From positions 44,205,490-44,269,489 of the forward strand of contig CM039462.1 in assembly GCA_022414725.1 (NCBI GenBank): a stretch of 64,000 nt of DNA, written 5' to 3'. Shown here one piece after another: positions 51,413-61,500 of this stretch. The DNA is from Microglena sp. YARC (taxonomy: Eukaryota > Chlorophyta > Chlorophyceae > Chlamydomonadales > Chlamydomonadaceae). Below the pieces are notes generated by a model. That model worked only from the letters and a program-made list of their open reading frames with translations. It searched no databases and was not told the DNA's origin. The position numbers were made by a program, and so were the translations under genes. The stretch's first letter is position 1; every line of letters begins with the position of its first letter.

Positions 51413-52571
51413 AGAATTGCAATACATAGAGCAAGGTGAACAAGGGCCAAGTCTAGGTTCTGAACAATGCAAAATGGCCAACTCAAATGTCAACCATGAA
51501 GGCTGAGCCACGCGACCTTAAAGCACAGCACTTAGCCTCTCAAAAACAAAAGTCTCCAGTGAAATTATATAATTGGGGAAGCATAGGACCACTGATTGGA
51601 CGAGATAAGCTTGTATGAAGAAAAAGAAGTATGGGATGGGAGGACAAAAATTAATGAGCACAGGAATAAAACATAATAAAAAACAGGGCAGCCAACACAG
51701 GGCAGCCAACGAACACTGCACAGGAACTCCGTGAACACCAACAGTCACTGTATGTATGTTACAGCCCAGGAATAGGTCAAATTTTCAAAGGGACTTGCCC
51801 AAACGAGACAGGAAGGGCTAAAAATAAAAAAAGCATTGATGTACTGAACACCAAACAATCGTTTTACCGACGGGGGCCCTGAGTTCATGCTAGAGTGATA
51901 ATTTAACAACAGTCACTACTTACTTCATGCTTGCTGCATCTGATTTGTTCATGATGCTATGATCAAATTAGATGGCAGGTCTCAATGGCTAGGTCCAGTG
52001 CTAAGGTCCAACGGATGCGCCCAGGGGTGGGGTCCAAACTGCTTGACGCCGCTAACTGGCTATGCCACTACGGCATCCATTAGTTTTTGTTTTTGTTTCG
52101 ACTATGAGCACAAAAGTATCTCCATGCAATTCAGAGAGGCTAGTCGTAGGTCATGAATAGTTGAGAGGTGTGTTTTGTCCTGAACATTGAATCTAGAGGT
52201 TGGTTGTCAGGCAGCATGGGCTAGCCCCTGGTAGGGCAAGGCACTGTGGCTGTGGATTGTAGATGCATAAGTTTTTGCGAGGCTCGCAAGGAAAGGGAAC
52301 TGGACACTGGGGAATGGCTATGTCTAGTGCGGAAGTTGTGGGAGATGGAGTCGGGGGCGCTCGAAACTAGTGCTGGGCATCTCGATTTTGCAGAAAACTT
52401 GGGCGGAGCCCCCGGCAGTACGACTTGTCCGAGCAATGTCCGCGCTAGGCTAGGAACGAGAGCCTCTAACTCGAAATTCGATTCCTTCCACCGTGCTAGC
52501 AAGCTTTAGACGAGACACCGTCCCTTCTGTAGTATTCGATCGTTAAAGAGTTCAGAACAACGTTCGACGCC
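51413..52571. other. Intergenic between divergent genes
   Basis: It contains a dispersed-repeat copy (51758-51885, plus; ACAGCCCAGGAATAGGTCAA to CGACGGGGGCCCTGAG). The rest is unremarkable. Promoters of the minus-strand LRR-like gene and the plus-strand coiled-coil gene should lie here. Confidence 0.5.
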
Positions 52572-55500
52572 ATGAACGAGGATCCTGAAGCCCTTCAGGA
52601 GACTGCCTCATTCCATTCGCATTCATCACAGCAGCAGGTGCGAGTAGCAACAGCCTATGCAAACCCTCCTCCGTTGCCTCTCTTAGCACTCGAGTGTTGA
52701 AGACATGCATCGCTGCTCGCGCAACCCCTTTGCGATGCAACGAACCAATATTATTACGCCATGCATGTTCACTACGCGCCCTGGGTGGTGCACCCACACG
52801 TTTGACATGTCCACTGCGAAGCCAAGCCAAATTCGAGTTCCTCTATATCCGACCTCCACGTGCCCTGGGAATGTTTTTGAACTGTCCACACCCTCATGCT
52901 TTCCGTCTGCACACAGGATTGTGGTGTAGAACGGTTTATGCAACTCATGTTGACACCGCATATGCGCTGATAGACTGTGAGGAGCCAGATCGTTGATAGA
53001 CCATTCAATCAAACCGACCAACCACCCCCAAAACAGCAGTATTTGTAGCAGATGGTCAGGGCCCATATACTACATGGAGGCCTACCCCAATCAGACGCCA
53101 AGTGTGGCGTGTGTGACCCCCGACCATCTGATACAGGGCTACATGTCCTCTGTCCTGCTCCTAGCTGCAAGATACCAGCCCTATCATATAATACATTGCA
53201 TTTTTCAATGACAGGTATGCTTGAACCAAGATAAAACCGCTCTACAATATCCGGGGGTGGGTGTGGTGTGGGTGTGGGGGTCTTTCAACCATCTTTGGAG
53301 ATGGGAGGAGTGTGGTGTGGTGTGTGTGTGTGGGGGGGGGTCTGACTTGGTGTGTGATGTGGTGTGACTTAGGATGTGTGTGGGGGGGGTGGGGGTGGGG
53401 AGGGGGTCTTCCAACCATCGCTGGAGATGGGAGGGTGTGTGGGTGTGTGGTGGTGGTGGGGACTTAGGGGTGGGGGTGGGGGGTGGGGTGGGTGGGGGGG
53501 GGTCTGTCTAAGGGTGTGTGTGTGGGGGAGGGATTTAGGGGTGGGGGGTGTAGGATGGTCTGGCTAAGTTGTGTGGTGTGATATGATGTGACTTGGAAGG
53601 GGGGGGGGGGGGGGGGGAGGGAGGGGGGAAGCTACCCTCCAGTGAGCTAGCATCCACAAGCCAGATCTCCTATACCCTAAACCCTAAAACTTAACCCTAA
53701 ACCCTATACCCTAAACCTCTAACCCCTAAACCTGAGGAGGATCTGGCTTGAGGATGCTAGCTCGCTGGAGGATAGCTTCCCCCCACCAAGGGGAGGGGGG
53801 TCTTCCAACCATCGTTGGAGATAGGACAGCATCTTGCCCCACCTGTCCTGGGCTGGGTAACATAACAGGTTAAACCCTTGTAAGCCCCCTACCCCCCCCC
53901 CCCCCCCCAATCAACAACAGCAACAACCCCAACCCCAACTCCCCAACTCCCCCCCTCCCCCTTTTCCACTTGTGTCATGTGCAGGCCCCCCCTGCAGACA
54001 GCTCCCCCCCCCCTTTTCCACTTGTGTCATGTGCAGGCCCCCCCCCTGCAGACAGCTCCCCCCCCCCCCTTTTCCACTTGTGTCATGTGCAGGCCCCCCC
54101 CCTGCAGACAGCTCCCCCCCTTTTCCACTTGTGTCATGTGCAGGCCCCCCCCCCTGCAGACAGCTCCCCCCCCCTTTTCCACTTGTGTCATGTGCAGGCC
54201 CCCCCCCTGTTTCCACTTGGTCACGTGCAGGCTCCCCCCTGCAGACAGCCCCCCCCCCCCCCCCCCCCCCCCAACCGCAACCCCAACTCCCCCCATCCCC
54301 CCCTGCAGGCACCATTCCCTTCAGACAGCCCCCCTGCAGCCAGCCCACGGGAGGATGAACCAGCCAAAGAGGCTTGGAGTGACAGGGAATCCACTAGGGA
54401 ATCCGTCAGGGATACCAATAGAGAATCCATTAGAGAATCGAACTCCCAAGGCTCCCAGGGCAGTGTGCTACCCTCTATAAACGGCGCTCGGAGGGGGGTG
54501 ACCGCGCCTGGTCCTGCTCCAGGAACTATGTTTCGGAACACCACAACTTTCAACCAGACGGGGCTGGGCACCCTACGCACGGATGCCACATTGAGGAACC
54601 TTAGATCGGAGCTGTTGAGCTTGAGGAACCGGGCGGCGATTGAAATCCAAGGCAGGGACAGCGAGATCCTGGGGCTCCGGAAACTGGTCGGGGAGCAGAG
54701 AGAGACCATTGAGAGCATGAGGGATCAGATGAAAAAGAAAAATAACGCACTCAAGGTAAGAGTAAATAAAGAATGAAATAGAGTAATAAAAAGGAAAGAA
54801 AGAAAAAAAGAAAGAAAGTAATAAACAAGTCCTATGCAGCGTTGCAAGCGACGCGGAAAATTGGCGGAGTGTGATGGCTACAAAACGAAAGGAGGCAGCG
54901 ATGGAGCTGACCGAAGCGAGTTAGTTACGCGACCGTTGGCTGACGTGTCGGGCTTCAATTTTTCGGTCAAACGGACATATGGGTAAACATGGGGGCTCCC
55001 TCGCCCTTGAAGAGGGGGCTCCGCCAAAAATACATGCCAAGCACATGGACCGTTGGGAACATGAGGGATCAGATGAAAAAGAAAAAGAACACACTCAAGG
55101 TAGGAGGAAATAAAGGAAGAATTAAAGTTTTTTTTAATACATGCCGAGCACACGGTCCATATCAAATTCATAAGAGACCATTGAGAGCATGAGGGATCAG
55201 ATGCAAAAGAAAAGAAAAAAACTCAAGGTAATTACATTAAATAAAAATAAAAAGCCAAGCTCATAGATCATTGATAACATGAGGGATCTGATGAACAAGA
55301 AAAATAACGCACTCAAGGTAATAGTGAATACAGAATGAAATAGAGTATTAATTAAGAGGAAATAAAGTAAGAAATAAAATACATGCCAAGCACATGGACC
55401 ATTGAGAGCATGAGGGATCAGATGAAAAACAAAAATAATGCACTCAAGGTAAAAGAAGATAAAGGAAGAAATAAAGTTTTTTTTAAAATACATACCGAGC

Positions 55501-58500
55501 ACACGGACTATATCAAATTCAAAAGAGACCATCGGGGGCATGAGGGATCTGATGAAAAAGAAAAAGAACGCACTCAAGGTAGGAGGAAATAAAGAACGGA
55601 AGAAAGCAGGAGGTGCCCAGGCCCATATTTGTACTCACGCTCATGTTATTGTATTTCACGCTCATATTATTTGATGTCACGCTCATAACATTTATTTCAT
55701 GCTCGTATCATTTTATTTCACGCTCGTGTTATTTTATTTCATGCTCAGATGGTTAAATTTCACGCTCATATTCTTTTATTTCAAGCTCGTGCAATTGTAT
55801 TTCACGCTCATGTTATTTTATTACACGCTCATATCATTTATTTCACGCTCATATTATTTTATTTCACGCTCATGTTGTTTTATTTCACGCTCATGTTATT
55901 TTATTTCACGCTCATGTTGTTTTATTTCACGCTCATGCTATTTTATTTCACGCTCATGTTGTTTTATTTCACGCTCATATTATTTTATTTCACGCTCAAG
56001 TTGTCGCATTGCCTCTGCTTATCTAATTATGAAATCTCCTGTACCTCTGGAAGGTTGTCTGTCAGGAGGACCTTGTGCGGATTCAATTTCAAATTCAAAT
56101 ACTGTCTATTGGCAGGACCTTGTGCAAATTCAAATTCAAATATTGTCTATGTGCAGGACCTTGTGCGAGTTGAGGACGTTCAATTGCGAGCATGTTCGAA
56201 AGTGAACAGCAATGCTGATGCTAAATTGAAGGAACTAACAGACAGGGTGAGTTGTATTCGTAAATACTTTATTGAAATTAAGTTAATAACTACTTTATTA
56301 ACAAATACTAAATTGAAGGAACCAACTAACAGACAGGGTGAGCTGTATTAATACATAATAATACATAGTGATACATAATAATACATAGTAAGACATAATA
56401 ATACATAGTAAGACATAATAATACATAGTAAGACATAATAATACATAGTAAGACATAATAATACATAGTAATACATAGTAGTACATAGTAATACATAATA
56501 ATACACAGTAATACATACATATGCATAATAATACATGATAATACATAGTAATACATAGTAGTACATAATAATACATAATAATACATACTAATACATAATA
56601 ATACATAGTAATACATAATAATACATAGTAATACATAATAATACGTAATAATGCATAGTAATACATAATAATACATAGTAATACATAATAATACATAGTA
56701 ATACATAGTAATACGTAATAATGCATGGTAATACATAATAATACATAGTAATACATAGTAATACATAATAATACGTAATAATGCATAGTAATACATAATA
56801 ATACATAGTAATACATAGTAATACATAGTAGTACATAGTAATACATAATAATACACAGTAATACATACATATGCATAATAATACATGATAATACATAGTA
56901 ATACATAGTAGTACATAATAATACATAATAATACATACTAATACATAATAATACATAGTAATACATAATAATACATACTAATACATAATAATACATAGTA
57001 ATACATAATAATACATAATAATACATAGTAATACATAATAATACACAATAATACATAGTAATACATAATAATACATAATAATACATCATCATCATCATCA
57101 TCATCATCATAGATCCTCTATGTATGTGCATAGGGGTGGCGCTTTGTGCCGCGCACTACAAAATCCGGTGGGCAACTCATCGCTTATGAAATCAGGCTTG
57201 AGTAGTCTACCCAGGTACACAACCTTGCCTAGAGAAATGTGATATAAAAGATTCTGCCTACATATTAATGTATGTATGCATGCATGCATGTACTGTATGG
57301 GCAGCATTAAATGGCAAGATTATATGCTGGCAAAACTGTATTTGTAATAAAAGGCCTCAGAATAAGTTCTATGCAGCGTCGCAAGCGACGCCAAAAATCG
57401 GTGGAGAGTGTTCGCAACGGAGGTTACGGGGGGACAGGTGGCAACAGAAGAGAGTTAGTTACGTTGGCTGACGCGTCAGGCTTCCTCTCGGTGAGACGGT
57501 CATCCGGTCATCCGTTCACACGCAAAGATGGACAACAGGGTGACCCTGGGAGCTCCCGCCCCCTTGAAGAGGGGGCACCTCCAAAAATGCATGGCAAAAA
57601 AGTGATCCACGTCAACCTACTCAAGTTGAGACCTGAAAATCAATTGGCATGGGGTTGTTTTGCTTGTGTTACATTTCCTTGTTACACGTTGTTACATGTT
57701 GAAAATAACCAGCCAGGGTTTGCAGTAAAACCATGTATGGTAACAATTAAATCAAGGACCAGATGAAGTGGCTTGTTACATGTTACCATACCGTAGTGCG
57801 CTGTGGTTTTAGTCGGTAGTTTGTACTGTACTGCGGAGAGTACATTTTTCAAAAACATCAAGAGTTTGTTGGTAACCAACATTACTGCAGATACTTGGCT
57901 AATGCGAGCCAGGTAGTAAGCAACTCAGCCGACTCAGGTTTGAATCGACTGCGCTTTGGCAAACGGTCGTGTATATGTGTATGCATCCGTGTATGTATGC
58001 ATGTATGTACGTATGTATGCATGTATGTATGTATGTATGTATGTATGTATGTATGTATGTATGTATGTATGTATGTATGTATGTGTGTATGCATCTATGT
58101 ATGTATGATTGCATGTGTGTGTGTATGTATGTATGTATGTATGCATCTATGTATGTATGATTGCATGGATGTGTGTATGCATGTATGTATGTATGTATGT
58201 TAAAGTCCACGGGTACGCCAAAAGGCTAAAGGGTCTTGCCCAACCGTGACAGGAAGGGTTTAAAAAATCATATCCTACATCTATCCAACATGTCTTACAC
58301 GGCCATCTTACAGGCATCTCCTACCCTGGACCAAACCATGCCCAACAAGAAGTAAACACTGCTCATGACATTTTCAGTCACATGTAAAAGATGCACGCAA
58401 AAGCATTGGACAGAGCATGGGACCAAACCATGAGTAACAATAATTAAACCCCACTTATCTTATTTCTCCTAAATGCAGATCAGGGACATGAAAAAGATGC

Positions 58501-61500
58501 ATGCAAAAGCATTGGACAGAGCACGGGACCAGATCGAGTTTGCGAAGAAGGAGCGCAATGCCCTGTGTGCAGCCATGGCATCACTGGCTAATACAGCAGT
58601 AAGTTGTTTGTGTGCAATGCCCTGTGTGCATCTATGCCTGAATATATACAAAACTTGGTAGCCCCTTTCAGTGATATACAATGGTCTAGTGGTAGACCAG
58701 ATCGCTTGGGGATGAAGAGTCGGGGGTTCGACTCCCCCTTCGGTCGCTCTTGGCGTTGCAGGTTGTCGTCAACCGCGATGGTAGCTTGTCCAGTTGAGGT
58801 AGGAGACCGCTCCCCACCCGCGTACGACAGGCTCCCTTAACACCATGCCCCACCAGGCGTTATCATTACCATACTACCCGTGTGCACCATGCCTGCAAAC
58901 GGCGAGCAGCCTGGAAACAGGTTACAAGATCTACAATACTAGTCGTTTAAAACGACCAGCAAGGCAGCTGCCCACCAGGGTACTTCAGGACCCCAGCTCT
59001 GCTGCCAGTTATCATTAACTCTTACAATACATGGTACGTCTTATAACAAGGCATGTGGTTGAGGGGGCCAGCCCCGTTTGATTGCAATGGTGCTTTTTCT
59101 TTTTAAGCCCTTCCTATGCGGCTGGGCAAGTCTCTTTAGCCTATTTGGCCTACCCCTGGACTGTAACATACTTACATGCATACATACATACATACATACA
59201 TACATACATACATACATACATACATACATACATACATACATACATACACACATACATACATACATATGCGATGCACGTTATGTAACCCAGGCCAGAACAG
59301 GACCCAGGACCTGGGTGGGTGGTGTGGCGGGTGGCCTCGGCCACACGGGCAATGTACTAGTACATACATACATACATACATACATACATACATACATACA
59401 TACATACATACATACATACATACATACATACATACATACATACATACATACATACATGCATGCATGCACACATACATACATACATACATACATACATACA
59501 TACATACATACATACATACATACATACATGCAATGGGGCAAACAACCAGCAGCTATAGTTACCCGCCACCGCCGCAGCAGTATGTTGTGTACAGCTATGG
59601 CATCATATGATATGCCGGTCCGTGCTCATGCACCCACCCAACCTGTATGCACTTTTGTTTGCGGCTTGGAGACGGAGAGGGCGACAGAGCGGATGTGCAT
59701 CATGTCCTACACCTACAGCAAGCCAGGTAGCCAGCCACTAGCGCTACCCCACACCATCTCACCCACCCTCACCACCACCCCCCACCACCCACTCAACCTG
59801 TATGCACTGTTGGCTTCAGCTTGGAGATGGAGAGGGCGACAGAGCAGATGTGCATCATGACCTACACCTACAGCCAGCCAGCTAGCCAGCCACTATCGCC
59901 ACCCCCACACCATCCCACACACCCTCACACACCCAACCCGTGCTGCGAACTTTGGCTGCAGCTTGAAGTCGGAGAGGGCAACAGAGCAGATGTGCATCAT
60001 GACCTACACCTACAGCCAGCCAGCCAGCTAGCCAGCCACTATCGCTACCCCCACACCGTCCCACACACCCTCACACACCCTCACACACCCAACCTGTGCT
60101 GTGAACTTTGGATGCTGCTTGGAGAAAGAGAGGGCAACAGAGCGGATGTGCAGCAAGACCTACACCTACGAACAGCCTGCCAGCCAGCCAGCCACTATTG
60201 CTACCCCACTCCATCCCACACACTCTCACCCACCCAACACGTGCTGTGCACTTTTGGCTGCTGCTTGGATTAGGGGGGGTGATGGAGGGAATTGGCTTCC
60301 TCCATGAACCCATCCATACACACACCACCGCCACCACACACCATCCCACACCCACTCACCCACCCATCCAACCACTTACCCACCCACCCAACCAACCAAC
60401 CAACCAACCAACCAACCCGTGCTGTACACTTTGGCTGCAGCTTGGAGGAGGAGAGGGCGACGGAGCGGATGTGCAGCAAGACCAACAGGCAGCTATGGCT
60501 TACGCTGGAGAAAACCTTTCCAAGAACCCATCAGCTTGGCTTGGCTTGAAATATCATGTAAGTGGTGACTCAGTCATTTGTAGGGAATGGCAACTAATAT
60601 TAGTGTTTGAAAAACTAATATTAACTAATATTAACTAATATTATTATAGTGTCACAATAATATTATTTTTTCAAATACATTCAAAATTCTGGCGAGACAG
60701 CTCGTCCGTCTAATATTAACTAGCATTACCTAATATTATTCATTCACTAATATTAACTACTTAGCCTTTCCCTAGTCATTTGGCTTGGCTTGAAATATCA
60801 TGGACGTGTTCAAATAGTCATTTGGCTTGGCTTGAAATAAAATATCATGTAAGTGGTGACATAGTCATTTGGCTTGGCTTGAAATAAAATATGATGTACG
60901 TGGTGACATAGTCATTTGGCTTGGCTTGAAATATGATGTAAGTGGTGTCGTAGTCATTTGGCTTGGCTTGAAATATGATGTAAGTGGTGACATAGTCATT
61001 TGGCTTGGCTTGAATGAAATATGATGTAAGTGGTGACATAGTCATTTGGCTTGGCTTGAATTATCATGGAAGTGGTGGCATAGTCATTTGGCTTGGCTTG
61101 AATGAAATATGATGTAAGCGGTGACATAGCCATTTGGCTTGGCTTGAATTATCATGGAAGTGGTGGCATAGTCATTTGGCTTGGCTTGAAATATGATGAA
61201 AGTGGTGACATATGATTTGGCTTGACTTGAATGAAATATGATGTAAATGGTGACATATCATTTGGCTTGGCTTGAAATATGATGTAAGTGGTGACATATA
61301 ATTTGGCTTGGCTTGAATGAAATATGATGTAAGTGGTGACATAGTTATTTGGCTTGGCTTGGAATATGTTGTAAGTGTAATCCACCCACAAACGCACACG
61401 CATGCAAGACGTGCAAGACTGGCACACTTGTAAGACCGACACACACATACCCACACTGCTGCCCAGGCTCACGACGGGGGCCAGCTAGTGAGCATAATCA

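Noticed and set aside
51060..51430. Ser-Cys, Leu-Ala or Leu-only repeat proteins
   Set aside because: They are translations of the (GAGCAA)n array, open in every frame.
52683..53066. A 127-codon minus-strand frame
   Set aside because: It lies in intron 1 of the coiled-coil gene, overlaps an open frame on the other strand and shows no recognisable motif.
58661..58870. A functional tRNA gene
   Set aside because: A and B boxes are present, but the head does not fold as a full cloverleaf by eye and continues into a repeated tail; it fits a SINE better.
59176..59610. Tyr-Ile-His-Thr and Met-Tyr-Val-Cys repeat proteins
   Set aside because: They are translations of the (CATA)n microsatellite.
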